From NCBI GenBank assembly GCA_963700305.1, contig CAVOXB010000027.1, positions 124,001-188,000 of the forward strand: 64,000 bases of DNA. Reading direction: 5' to 3'. The notes below the pieces were generated by a model, which ran no database searches, was not told where the DNA came from, and worked only from the letters and a program-made list of their open reading frames with translations. Shown here in pieces: positions 1-8,180 of this stretch (positions are counted from its first letter, which is position 1; each line of letters begins with the position of its first letter). This DNA comes from Desulfomonile sp963700305 (GTDB taxonomy: Bacteria; Desulfobacterota; Desulfomonilia; Desulfomonilales; Desulfomonilaceae). A program made the translations under genes and the position numbers.

Positions 1-202
1 ATACTCCAAACCCATCCATGGCTGCCGTATGAAAATGGGGGGAAGACAAAACCGCGTACACCGGCGCAGCAGTAGTCCTACCAATTGCTTCGGTCACCGG
101 GATTTTTTCAGATTCTGGAAAGCTCCTCCTGTTGAGATGTTGTAAGAATATGGCCAGAGCTTCGTCCGGCGGCTTCATGTCCAGATAAATATTCCTTCTC
201 AA
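1..202 (-). CDS. MoeA-like molybdopterin-binding protein, N-terminal part (runs off the window)
   Basis: Partial gene cut by the window edge. I choose a TTG start at 202 because GGAGGA lies about six bases upstream, and the reading then gives a typical MoeA-family N-terminus: an opening helix containing DEALAIFLQHL, then IPVTEAIGRTTAAPVYA, SSPHFHTAAMDGFGV. The AMDGFGV segment matches the conserved MDG(F/I)AV loop of MoeA. MoeA proteins insert molybdate into adenylylated molybdopterin; in anaerobes a second MoeA paralogue often carries a C-terminal periplasmic-binding-like domain, which cannot be checked here. The first 95 bases overlap the 3' end of the upstream moeA in another frame, so the two are probably translationally coupled. 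Family call is firm; exact role of this paralogue is inferred. Confidence 0.72.
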   Translation of the reverse strand, partial: MRRNIYLDMKPPDEALAIFLQHLNRRSFPESEKIPVTEAIGRTTAAPVYAVLSSPHFHTAAMDGFGV

Positions 203-1457
203 GGGCTTCCTCCATCCAATTAGAAAACATGTGAACAGTTACAGAATCGCCTTTGTACAGCCCTTCGCAATCAGGTTCGATTGTGATGTATCCGTGCGCT
301 TTCACCATGGCTGAGACCATTCCCGATTTGCCTGGGACCGGGACAGCAGTCAGCTCGCCCTCTTTCTTCTGAAGGCGAACCCTCACGAAATCCATTCTGC
401 CTTCTTTGGACGGAACGTTTCTGCTGAGGATCGCTCTGAGCGCAGGCGACATGAAGGGATAACAGGATTCCTCTCCTTCAAGCCGACGTATGAGCGGGAC
501 CACAAACTGCTGAAAACAAACCATCGCGGACACAGGATGACCGGGAAGACCCACCACAGCCCGTGAGCCAACTTTTCCGAGAATCAACGGCTTTCCAGGA
601 GAAACTGATACTCCATGCAGCAATATCTCGGATTTTTCGCGACTGGAAATTGCGTCAATGACGTGATCTCTGCTTCCCATTGAACTACCACCGGAAATCA
701 CGACCAGATCGGCGGAATCGAGCCCCTTTTCGATCATCGAGGACAGCTTGGCAAGATTGTCCGGCGCAATCCCTATCCACACAGGAGTAGCATGCGCGTC
801 AACAATCATCGCAGCGAGCGTATGTCGATTAACGTCCCTCATGCAACCGGGCGGGGGTGTCTCTTCGACAGGCACGATCTCATCTCCGGAACTTATGAGC
901 GCCACGCGAGGCTTCCGATACACGCAAATCTCAGTCCGTCCCATTGCAGCAAAGAGACCCAGATCCTGGGGTCGCAACCTGTGCCCTATTTCTAATAAAG
1001 AGGCACCGGATTTGAAGTCTTCGCCTTTGCGGACCACGTTATCGAAAGGCGCCACAGCCCTGAGGATTTCTATGGTGGTTTGATCTATCTGCTCTGTATG
1101 CTCGATCATCACAACAGCGTCGGCGTTGGAAGGAAGAGCTCCACCAGTCCAGATACGTGCAGTCTCGCCCTTCTTGAGTATAAAATTTGGGATTTCGCCC
1201 ATCACTGTTTCTCCAATCAGATTGAACAGAGCGGGGGAAATCTCAGAAGCGCCGAAGGAGTCCGCGGATCGGACGGCAAAACCGTCCATCGTGGAACGGT
1301 CAAAGCTTGGGACATCCTCGGGGGCCTTCACTGTCTCTGCAACGACCCTGAACAGCGCCTCATAGATCGACACAATCTCTGTATCGAGCCGAGCGAATCC
1401 TTTGAGCAACTCTCGGGCCTCGTTGGAGGAAAGCACTCGGAGAAATGGCTTCAGCAT
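108..1457 (-). CDS. moeA: Molybdopterin molybdenumtransferase MoeA
   Basis: About 449 residues when started at the ATG at 1457; an upstream in-frame TTG at 1496 adds only an atypical Asn-rich leader. Visible MoeA landmarks in order are MDGFAV near residue 50, GEDF and RPQDLG in the middle domain, the MPT-binding signature SGGSSMGSRDHV near residue 260, and GLPGHPVSAMVCF near 315, followed by the C-terminal beta-barrel domain IV. The enzyme ligates molybdenum to MPT-AMP, the last step of Mo/W cofactor synthesis in the cytoplasm. It is the first gene of a minus-strand pair with a second MoeA-like gene whose start lies inside its last 95 bases. Length and motifs are normal for the family. Confidence 0.93.
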   Translation of the reverse strand: MLKPFLRVLSSNEARELLKGFARLDTEIVSIYEALFRVVAETVKAPEDVPSFDRSTMDGFAVRSADSFGASEISPALFNLIGETVMGEIPNFILKKGETARIWTGGALPSNADAVVMIEHTEQIDQTTIEILRAVAPFDNVVRKGEDFKSGASLLEIGHRLRPQDLGLFAAMGRTEICVYRKPRVALISSGDEIVPVEETPPPGCMRDVNRHTLAAMIVDAHATPVWIGIAPDNLAKLSSMIEKGLDSADLVVISGGSSMGSRDHVIDAISSREKSEILLHGVSVSPGKPLILGKVGSRAVVGLPGHPVSAMVCFQQFVVPLIRRLEGEESCYPFMSPALRAILSRNVPSKEGRMDFVRVRLQKKEGELTAVPVPGKSGMVSAMVKAHGYITIEPDCEGLYKGDSVTVHMFSNWMEEALEKEYLSGHEAAGRSSGHILTTSQQEELSRI

Positions 1458-1782
1458 ATTATTATTCTCATAGTGGTTAGTAAAAAAAGTAACCAAAGTA
1501 TATCAACCGTATGGCCTTATGTCAAAAATGTCTAAACGTAGCGATCTCATATTTTTTGTTCACAAATTCAGCCACGCTTTTTTTACGACGGAGCTTCCGG
1601 CATCTGCTATGTTCTCTCCAAAACCAAATGTGGGATAACAAGAATGCACGAGAACCCTGCTCACAAGGTCTTGGATCTTGGAAGCCGGCGTGAAGAGGTG
1701 GGCTCGCGGGATCCTTCTAAGTCAACAACTCCAGGGTTAGTGGCATTACAGTCTTTGCGCAGACAACGAGCTTTGAATAGAC

Positions 1783-2736
1783 GTGAGTAGGTCTCCAGAA
1801 AAAAGCATTCTTGTGATTCGAACAGGCGCTCTCGGCGACACGATACTTACGTTACCTTTATTGGATTCCGTCAAAGCCGCACACCCGGGAGAGGCTATAG
1901 TCTTTCTCGGTACACGTGCGTACAAGGATCTCGTCCCTAAAGACATTATATTTTATCCTGTTGACGGTACTGAATGGTCTTGGCTTTTCGCTCCTCGCCC
2001 ACCTATTCCGGAATCAGTCCCTGCGTTCCGAAAAGCGTACGTGATATTAAAGAAGGCCGATGATGTGGCCCGAAATCTTGCGCTCGCAGGTACGCGTACT
2101 GTGGTCCACGCGTCTCCTTCACCGCCTAGAAATAAGCACATAATAGAACACATGCACGAATCTCTGGGATTTCCGTTACCTAAGAAGCGGGCGTTTTTCA
2201 GGATTGCCGCGCGGGAAATTGTCGGGGAACCCACGATCTGGCTTCATCCGGGGAGCGGTGGCCCCAAAAAATGCGCGCCGCTGAAGGGCATGGTCCGAAT
2301 TGTGCGGGAACTTCAGGCCAAAACCGGCTTCAGACTTGTGATAACGGCAGCAGAAGAGGATGCGTTTCTAAAGCGCACTTCAGAATGGGGGGAACTCGTG
2401 GCCGAACCGGGTGTAATCCTCATGGAAAACAGCCCGCTATCGGAAATTGTGACGCGGCTGGGCTCTGCGGCTCTGTTTATTGGTAATGATTCCGGAATAA
2501 GTCATCTGGCCGCGAACCTGGGAATCAGTTCAATAGTCTTTTTCGTGGCATCGGACCCAATTCAGTGGTCCCCATGGGCCCCTGAACAGTCCGTGAGAGT
2601 GATCGACATGAGGAGTCAATCTATTGACGGGACCGCCTGGATTGACGCGGGCCTACATTCGGCCCTGGACCTCTTAAGCAAACGATTGACGAACAAAGAC
2701 CCTGGGGCCTCGCAGTCTAATTATACTGAATGCTGA
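1783..2736 (+). CDS. Glycosyltransferase family 9 (ADP-heptose:LPS heptosyltransferase-like)
   Basis: 317 residues from a GTG start with only a weak ribosome site. The N-terminus ILVIRTGALGDTILTLPLL is the standard GT9 opening, with the conserved RxGALGD loop. The C-terminal half has IWLHPGSGGPKKCAP (nucleotide-sugar-binding HPGSG) and FIGNDSGISHLAANLG, the GNDSG.SHLA signature of heptosyltransferases. Such enzymes add heptose or related sugars to the lipopolysaccharide core at the inner face of the cytoplasmic membrane. It stands alone, divergent from moeA. The acceptor sugar cannot be read from sequence, so no waaC/waaF symbol is given. Confidence 0.85.
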   Translation: MSRSPEKSILVIRTGALGDTILTLPLLDSVKAAHPGEAIVFLGTRAYKDLVPKDIIFYPVDGTEWSWLFAPRPPIPESVPAFRKAYVILKKADDVARNLALAGTRTVVHASPSPPRNKHIIEHMHESLGFPLPKKRAFFRIAAREIVGEPTIWLHPGSGGPKKCAPLKGMVRIVRELQAKTGFRLVITAAEEDAFLKRTSEWGELVAEPGVILMENSPLSEIVTRLGSAALFIGNDSGISHLAANLGISSIVFFVASDPIQWSPWAPEQSVRVIDMRSQSIDGTAWIDAGLHSALDLLSKRLTNKDPGASQSNYTEC

Positions 2737-3211
2737 TGCACTTGAGCCAGATATATCGCGATTGATCCGCGCCGAGAATCGGCCCCCCCATTTGAATGCC
2801 GCCAGCGACATTGAGTGAAAATAGGGACTTAGCAACGTCAAACGCGTCGTGATCCGTGATCGTCCGCAAAGTGAGGATTTTGGACGATTCTAACAGCGGT
2901 TCTGTGTATTAATTTATAACATACTTAAATAATTTACTAAAACTGGCGAAGAGGGTTGATGTCGGGCATTTCGATCTCGCCTGAGATCGTGCCTGAAGTG
3001 CAGGTCATCGCGCGCGGTAAATTTAAATAATTAAAAACATCAGTGAATATAATATTATACGTAGTTGATGTGAAGTAAAATATGCGCATTAAGCTAATCT
3101 TAATTCTAGTATTTTTAGATAAATCAGTGTTTTTGAAACTTTTTTGTTGACAACAAAAATCATACGAGTAATTGTCGGTTTCAAGAGATCGTTGCTCCTG
3201 GGAGGGAGGGT
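2737..3211. other. Long AT-rich intergenic region upstream of the outer-membrane protein gene
   Basis: No coding signal on either strand. From about 2905 to 3165 the base composition shifts strongly to A+T (runs such as ATAATTTAT and AATATAATATTATA), unlike the flanking genes. It ends in a very strong Shine-Dalgarno run (GGGAGGGAGGG, 3200-3210) just before the next start. A TTGACA hexamer at 3147-3152 could be a -35 box but no good -10 hexamer follows at normal spacing. It most likely holds the promoter and long leader of the following gene. Confidence 0.5.
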
Positions 3212-4201
3212 ATGAAAATCAGAACACGTGATATGCTACTGGTATGTCTTGTCTTTTTGGTGATGGTCCTCGCTGTCGAAGCACAAGCGTGGAACTATTT
3301 ACAGGCTGCTGCGGCAGACCGCCAAGAAGATCTTTATTCACCGTCAACAACCAAAGCCAAACCAATTGAGAAGGTCAAAACCAACAAGATTGTAAAGTGC
3401 AAACCTTTGGTTTCCGACCAAATGCTCAACTATACGCTCGCTCCTCAGTGCATCTTACCACCCCCAAAAATGAGGGGTTGGGAAATGACTGCAGAGGCTC
3501 TGTTTGCCAGAACCAAGGGGCATGTGCGCTATAACAGGGGATACTTGGGTTACACACTGGGTCAGAGCGACATTGACCTCAATGGTGACATGGGGATTCC
3601 CGACCATAACGTGATCGGCACATTTACGGCAGCCTACAGATTTCAGCCTCAATGGTCGCTCAGGTACTCAATAATGCCGCTCATGGTCGACGGTTCCGGG
3701 TCCGTGAACTCAGGTTTCACATTCGGTAATACCACGTTTACCTCTGGTCAGAACACAAGAGTAAAATGGGAACGCCTGTACCAGCGCCTTGGTCTGGTTT
3801 ACGATCCGATCAGGACTGCAAGCTCAAGGGTGAGCATATTCGGCGATTACGTGCGCATCAACGACAAACTCAGCGCATTGCAGACCGGATGTTGCGCTGA
3901 CGTAATGGATAATGACCTCAACATGGCCATTGCAGGCGTGGAGTTCGAAAGATGCCTAAAAACCGCGGCAAATTTCAGCACTCTATCGTTTGAATGCCGT
4001 GCAGGTGTGGCTTTCCTTGATGAGGCGGTCGGTTCGGACGTGAGCACCGGCTTGAAGTACAGCATCCCCATGAATAACGGCCGATGGGGTTTTGTCAAAG
4101 GCGGCTACAGATACTTGACCTTCAAGAAAAAATACAGTGACTCCAGATCCTTTGACACTGCCATGGAGGGAGGCTTCCTCCAAATGGGATTTGTATTCTG
4201 A
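3212..4201 (+). CDS. Secreted outer-membrane beta-barrel protein, function unknown
   Basis: 329 residues starting at an ATG directly after a GGGAGGGAGGG ribosome site. The first 27 residues are a clear Sec signal peptide (basic MKIRTR, hydrophobic LLVCLVFLVMVLAV, cleavage after AQA). The mature part has alternating polar/hydrophobic strands rich in Tyr, Trp, Gly and Asn (for example YRFQPQWSLRYSIMPL) and ends in GFLQMGFVF, a terminal Phe as used by BAM-inserted barrels. I recognise the class (small porin-like or OmpA-barrel-like protein) but not a named family. It is transcribed alone with a strong terminator behind it and a very AT-rich leader in front, suggesting an abundant envelope protein. 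Confidence 0.7.
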   Translation: MKIRTRDMLLVCLVFLVMVLAVEAQAWNYLQAAAADRQEDLYSPSTTKAKPIEKVKTNKIVKCKPLVSDQMLNYTLAPQCILPPPKMRGWEMTAEALFARTKGHVRYNRGYLGYTLGQSDIDLNGDMGIPDHNVIGTFTAAYRFQPQWSLRYSIMPLMVDGSGSVNSGFTFGNTTFTSGQNTRVKWERLYQRLGLVYDPIRTASSRVSIFGDYVRINDKLSALQTGCCADVMDNDLNMAIAGVEFERCLKTAANFSTLSFECRAGVAFLDEAVGSDVSTGLKYSIPMNNGRWGFVKGGYRYLTFKKKYSDSRSFDTAMEGGFLQMGFVF

Positions 4202-4278
4202 GAAATAAAGGTCGCCGGGTCTTGCGGAGGGAACCCGGCGCTCCAAAATCTTTACCAGGCCCGGAAGACATTGAGTTC

Positions 4279-4334
4279 AGCCCGACCGCTTCCGAGGTCC
4301 CTCCCAGCTCTCTTAGCCCGGTCGGGCTTTTTTC
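4279..4334 (+). terminator. Rho-independent terminator of the outer-membrane protein gene
   Basis: Inverted repeat AGCCCGACCG (4279-4288) / CGGTCGGGCT (4319-4328), followed directly by a run of T (4328-4334). It lies about 80 bases after the stop of the outer-membrane protein gene. The loop is long (30 bases) but may itself fold. Confidence 0.75.
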
Positions 4335-4463
4335 TTTTTGGCTATTTGGCATTTGACTGCCTCTTGAGCGTGCGGTTCTCCACAGCCTGATCCTGTCTTT
4401 CCGATAATTTCACAATCCACCAAAAAAGGATTAAAGTAGGGAAATGGACAGGTTTTTCCACCC

Positions 4464-4730
4464 ATGACTATTCAAGAAAAAGTATTAGAAGTAATACTGC
4501 GGCAACCTGGAGTGTCCAAAACTGGGCTTTCGCGCATGTTCGATCTGTCCGCGTACCGGCTCCACCGCGTTTTCAGGCAAATTGAGAGAGATCTGTTCGA
4601 CTGCATACTGGTTCATCACCATGAAAACGGAGTCTGGGTAGTCAAGGTAGATCCAAAGACATGTTTGGGAATGAAATGGTGCGGAACAGGAAATAAGGGA
4701 TACAGGCAGTGTGAAAGACTGCCCGAGTAA
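4464..4730 (+). CDS. Small winged-helix-type protein (possible N-terminal half of an interrupted gene)
   Basis: 88 residues. The first 50 look like a winged helix-turn-helix (VLEVILRQPGVSKTGLSRMF then DLSAYRLHRVFRQIERDL), followed by a short wing and a Cys-containing tail (TCLGMKWCG, YRQCERLPE). The TAA stop at 4728-4730 is in the same frame as the following J-domain ORF, and the 45 bases between that stop and the next ATG also read as plausible protein (PDSRCYEHSEWENPE). The two may therefore be one 262-residue protein with a nonsense codon or sequence error. If it is a separate gene it would be a small DNA-binding protein. I do not recognise a named family. Confidence 0.55.
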   Translation: MTIQEKVLEVILRQPGVSKTGLSRMFDLSAYRLHRVFRQIERDLFDCILVHHHENGVWVVKVDPKTCLGMKWCGTGNKGYRQCERLPE

Positions 4731-4775
4731 CCGGACAGTCGGTGTTATGAGCACTCGGAATGGGAAAATCCTGAA

Positions 4776-5252
4776 ATGGTGGCATTCAAACGCCAGCTGG
4801 ATTTCCTGGTGAGGCCGTGCGAGCCGTCAGCTTTCCTGCTTGGCCAGTTGACTCTCACTGTGGTGGAAGAAATGATCGAGCGGCTTCGCAGAATCACCCC
4901 GGTGACCCTCAAAGACGCGAAAGAGAGTCGACATTTTTACACTATGCTCAAAAGTGGCCTTGCTTTTCTGCGCTGGAAGGACATGATTCGGCGCCATCGA
5001 ACCGAGCAGCGCATTCCCCCTGAGTTCTTCGACCGCAATAGAACTGCTTCCTCCAGACCGATGGAGTTCAGCTTCAAGAGGTATTTCATCGTCTTGGAAG
5101 TCTCGCCTAAGGCCACGAAAGAGGAGGTCTTAAGGGCATGGCGCAAGCTTGCGCGGCAACATCATCCGGACGCGGAAGGCGGGGACGAGGAGAAGATGAA
5201 AGAGGTGAATGACGCGAAAGACCGTATTTTTAGAATCAGGAGATGGGACTGA
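4776..5252 (+). CDS. J-domain (DnaJ-like) protein
   Basis: 158 residues. The last 60 residues form a J domain: YFIVLEVSPKATKEEVLRAW, then RKLARQHHPDAEGGDEEKM, with the diagnostic HPD tripeptide intact in the loop between helices II and III. J domains stimulate the ATPase of DnaK-type Hsp70. The domain is C-terminal, not N-terminal as in canonical DnaJ, and there is no G/F region or zinc domain, so this is a specialised co-chaperone. The N-terminal 90 residues (FLVRPCEPSAFLLGQLTLTV, VEEMIERL) are helical and unrecognised. The ORF continues in frame from the upstream winged-helix ORF across a single TAA, so the real protein may be longer at its N-terminus. Confidence 0.72.
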   Translation: MVAFKRQLDFLVRPCEPSAFLLGQLTLTVVEEMIERLRRITPVTLKDAKESRHFYTMLKSGLAFLRWKDMIRRHRTEQRIPPEFFDRNRTASSRPMEFSFKRYFIVLEVSPKATKEEVLRAWRKLARQHHPDAEGGDEEKMKEVNDAKDRIFRIRRWD

Positions 5253-5264
5253 CGGAGACAATGA

Positions 5265-5295
5265 GAACGGGAAGGCAATAACGCTCTTCCCGTTC
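5265..5295. terminator. Hairpin between convergent genes
   Basis: GAACGGGAAG (5265-5274) pairs with CTTCCCGTTC (5286-5295). It lies between the convergent J-domain gene and the Cys/Pro-rich protein gene. No proper T tract follows, so a terminator role is likely but not certain. Confidence 0.4.
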
Positions 5296-5308
5296 ATTAT
5301 TAACGAGC

Positions 5309-5893
5309 CTACCAAAAAGCGCCAAAGAACCCCTCAGGCGGACCTGCCAACAGCTTGTCCGGAATGGCCTTTTCGGCAGCAAACGGAACGAATGGCTTGG
5401 ACTTTGGCCTTCCATAACCCACACCCATTGGTCTGGGCATTCCCATACCATACCCCATTCCAGGGGCACATGGAGCAGGGCCGCACATCGGCGGAGGGGG
5501 CGCACATGGAGCCGGCGCGCACGCCATTCGGGGCGGCGGACATTTTGACGGACCGCTGATGCCTTCGATCAGGCAATCAACCAGCTTGAATGGCAATGAG
5601 ATTACCCCGGACACCAACATAGTAGTGCCCTTGAAAATCTTGACGAGAGGATTTTCCTTGCAATCAGGGGGCGGACAGGGCGGCCCGCAAACCGGCCTAG
5701 GTGGAGGGCACGCGGCCAATGGAGGACATAGCGCCGGCCCACAAATCGGCATTGGCCCACACACAGGCGGGGGACCACATACCGGCCCGCACGCAGGGGG
5801 CTTACATACCGGGCCGCCAGCTGAAACGCTCACACATGTAAGCGCCAGAAGCGCACTGACCACCAGAAGCCGAACAAGAACTCTTGTTACCAT
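5309..5893 (-). CDS. Secreted Cys/Pro/Gly-rich protein, function unknown
   Basis: 194 residues from the ATG at 5893, which has AGGAGG at normal spacing; an upstream ATG at 5932 lacks one. A Sec signal peptide (VTRVLVRLLVVSALLALTCV, cut near SVSA/GG) is followed by a low-complexity mature chain with 16 cysteines in repeating C-G-P and C-P-P-P units, one short hydrophobic stretch (GTTMLVSGVISLPFKLVDC), then a Gly/Met/Tyr-rich tail ending FFGAFW. The even cysteine count and repeated spacing suggest a disulfide-bonded or metal-binding surface protein. No known family recognised. Two other small exported proteins with related composition are nearby (at 7660 and 25668). Confidence 0.65.
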   Translation of the reverse strand: MVTRVLVRLLVVSALLALTCVSVSAGGPVCKPPACGPVCGPPPVCGPMPICGPALCPPLAACPPPRPVCGPPCPPPDCKENPLVKIFKGTTMLVSGVISLPFKLVDCLIEGISGPSKCPPPRMACAPAPCAPPPPMCGPAPCAPGMGYGMGMPRPMGVGYGRPKSKPFVPFAAEKAIPDKLLAGPPEGFFGAFW

Positions 5894-6044
5894 ACCGATC
5901 CTCCTATACCGGGGTGAACACAATTCACTCACATCAAAACGAAATAATCACCCCATGAGTTTGTCTCTTTGTTATGCCGGACAATAGCAACACGCATCCA
6001 TGCGTGTCAATTCATATATTTCCAGAGATCAAAAACGCTCTAAT

Positions 6045-7325
6045 TTATTGCTCTTTTTCTTCCCAAACGGGTTCTTCGTCTTTTATTTCACTGTCAGGCT
6101 TTGTGAGGAATCCTACTCGGCCGCATCCGAAATCAGGTGTCTTCACTGCCCCCAGGGACTCCACCATCTTCCTACTCGCTGATTCACCGGCAAATTCCCA
6201 TTCCTGAATAGACATTTCCATGACAGGTTCGTGATTCTTGTCGAAAGTGAATTTACCCCTCGGTCCTTCTATAGTCGTTTCCGCAATCGCCTTTGAAATT
6301 TGATCTATGTCTGATGCACTCTCCGGAATGGAATTTGCTGTTGCGAGTATTACCTGCGCCAAATCATATCCTTCCGCTGCTCGTGACGCATTTCCGGCTT
6401 GAACTCCAGTCTTCTCCTTCAGTCCCCGAATGAATTCCTGAGGATCTTTGACGCCAGCGATAGTTCTGATTGAGGAAACGATCCCTTTCATCAGGTCCGC
6501 TGTTTCGGGGAACGCTGTCAGGCACCCAGGCCCGACGATCGCTTTTTTTATGGGTGGTGAAGCATTCGCAAACGCCTTCATAAATCCCGCAGCACTTTTC
6601 CCGGCGAATGCGGCGAATACCAGGCTCGCATCAGAGGCCTTGATCGCGTCCAGCAGCTTTCCAAAATCCCGAGAATCCGGCGGAATCATAATTCTATCCA
6701 CAAAGGACCCGCCTGCCCGTTCAAATCCGTAAGCGAAGAAGTCTGTAACCTCGTTGGCTTCAGGTTTGTCATCTCCACACAGGAAGGCTTTCGTTCCAAT
6801 ATTCTTGAGGGCCCAAGAAGAAAGAGGATAGCCATACTGATACGTATTAGCACCAATTCGAAAGCCCGTAGGAAGACACATTTCACCTGAAACGAACCGG
6901 ACGGAGGGGTTTGTTATGAAGACGATTCGATTCGCTCCGGCTGCGCCGTGAATTATCTGCTCGGTACCTTTCAGTGACAACGGGGTCACAATGAAGTGCA
7001 CTTCCTTGTCGGCCACGAGTTCCGCTAGCGCTTCGAGCGCACGCTCGTCATTGGGGCCAGGGTCCTTTTTGACAATTTCGACCAGCCCGCCGGCCTTTTT
7101 TTCGTGAAGGAGTAATTGGAATCCGGTCACCAGTGAACGGGATTCCGTCGCATGTGGCCCTTCTTCCGAGAGAATAAAACCTACCTTAATGGGCCGCTTT
7201 TCCTGAGCGTAACTCACAAATGCTCCGCCTAAGACGGCTGCTACGGCTATTCCAGACCTTGATAGAAACTCCCTTCGAGTAACTGCGAAGAGTCCGCTTC
7301 TTTCTGAAGACTTTTTACTATCCAT
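6045..7325 (-). CDS. Tat-exported ABC-transporter substrate-binding protein (periplasmic binding fold type I, LivJ/urea/amide type)
   Basis: 426 residues, ATG at 7325 preceded by CAGGAAAA. The N-terminus carries a twin-arginine signal, TRREFLSRSG, then a hydrophobic stretch ending in SYAQE, so the protein is probably folded in the cytoplasm and exported by Tat. The mature part matches the leucine/amide-binding class: RPIKVGFILSEEGPHA at the start, then alternating beta/alpha units and a C-terminal region that includes GPRGKFTFDKNHEP. These proteins capture small ligands in the periplasm and hand them to a permease, or act as sensors. No permease or ATPase genes of a Liv-type transporter are next to it, so it may be an orphan binding protein. 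Ligand unknown. Confidence 0.82.
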   Translation of the reverse strand: MDSKKSSERSGLFAVTRREFLSRSGIAVAAVLGGAFVSYAQEKRPIKVGFILSEEGPHATESRSLVTGFQLLLHEKKAGGLVEIVKKDPGPNDERALEALAELVADKEVHFIVTPLSLKGTEQIIHGAAGANRIVFITNPSVRFVSGEMCLPTGFRIGANTYQYGYPLSSWALKNIGTKAFLCGDDKPEANEVTDFFAYGFERAGGSFVDRIMIPPDSRDFGKLLDAIKASDASLVFAAFAGKSAAGFMKAFANASPPIKKAIVGPGCLTAFPETADLMKGIVSSIRTIAGVKDPQEFIRGLKEKTGVQAGNASRAAEGYDLAQVILATANSIPESASDIDQISKAIAETTIEGPRGKFTFDKNHEPVMEMSIQEWEFAGESASRKMVESLGAVKTPDFGCGRVGFLTKPDSEIKDEEPVWEEKEQ

Positions 7326-7659
7326 AGATTTTCCTGATCCGCAATTGGAGGCGGTTCCCCCGCGACATAGCCCAACGATTGTTTATTCTGTATCGCTAAG
7401 CGTTTACCTCGGAGCGTTATGGCGGGCATCCTACCTTAAAGCCGGGCACGTGTAAAGAAAACCGAGAAAGCCCATTCAGTAACTGAAGCAGCCGACTTGT
7501 TATTGCGAGGAGGGGACCAATGGCATGTTGTCGAAGCCGTTGTCTCCATTATGAATTTATGGTTACGCTGATGCTGCGCGACTAATTCATGACATGAAAA
7601 AGCCCCTCAATCAGAGTTCGAGGGGCTCAATGTCAAATCCAAATTTAACGGGCAGCATG
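7326..7659. other. Intergenic region
   Basis: No coding signal. It holds the upstream region of the solute-binding protein gene on the minus strand and, at its far end, the terminator of the next minus-strand gene. No repeat family was recognised here. Confidence 0.4.
7593..7627 (-). terminator. Rho-independent terminator (minus strand)
   Basis: On the minus strand GAGCCCCTC ... GAGGGGCT is followed by TTTTTC. The stems are 7601-7608 and 7620-7627. It lies about 35 bases beyond the stop of the small exported protein gene. Confidence 0.8.
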
Positions 7660-7992
7660 CTAAGGCATTGGCCGACCGTAAGAATATGCCGCAGGATAAT
7701 TCTGGCTCATCTTGGATTTTTGAATGGGCTTCCGCATTGGAGGGGCGCATACCGGAGGAGGGCACTCCATCCGAACTGAAACAACTTTACAGCTCGGCGG
7801 TATAAAAGAATCCTGGGAACATTTCACTACTGCCATTTCTGTGGCATGACCCGGTGTGGGTCCAAATCCCTGATACAACGCTCCCCTGATGTTCTTGGCG
7901 GTTGCCACGAAAACTCCGCCGGCCTGGCAAGTTGCTGCGAGCATAAGCACGAACACCAATCCGGCAATCACAACGACGAACTTCCTATTCAT
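7660..7992 (-). CDS. Small secreted protein with CPPPVCAPP motif, function unknown
   Basis: 110 residues from the ATG at 7992, chosen because GGAGGT sits just upstream and a signal peptide starts there (NRKFVVVIAGLVFVLMLAAT then CQAGG). A longer reading from 8103 has no ribosome site and no signal. The mature protein contains a conserved-looking block (FVATAKNIRGALYQGFGPTP) and a Cys/Pro cluster (MECPPPVCAPPMRKP) that resembles the Cys/Pro repeats of the protein encoded at 5309-5893. It has its own terminator. Function unknown; envelope location inferred from the signal. Confidence 0.68.
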   Translation of the reverse strand: MNRKFVVVIAGLVFVLMLAATCQAGGVFVATAKNIRGALYQGFGPTPGHATEMAVVKCSQDSFIPPSCKVVSVRMECPPPVCAPPMRKPIQKSKMSQNYPAAYSYGRPMP

Positions 7993-8180
7993 TTCATACC
8001 TCCGTTTCTCCAAACATAAACGATAATTCATCAGCAGTCCACACTTTTGACTTTGAATTTCCAAAAATGTTCTTGCAGACTGCCTTTTCTCATTATTGAC
8101 CACAAAAACATTGCCTTTTTATGCCAAGATAAAATCGTTAGCTGATATAATCATGAAGTTGATAACTTAACCTGCTATGA

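Noticed and set aside
748..1535. Open frames on the plus strand across moeA
   Set aside because: They lie opposite a gene with strong motifs and have no family features.
4728..4730. Stop-codon recoding (selenocysteine or pyrrolysine) joining the HTH and J-domain ORFs
   Set aside because: The codon is TAA; known recoding uses TGA or TAG, and no SECIS-like hairpin was noted.
5559..5987. Open frame antisense to the Cys/Pro-rich gene, rich in Gly/His/Thr
   Set aside because: It is the antisense reading of a low-complexity CGP/CPP repeat; the sense frame has a signal peptide and ribosome site, this one has neither.
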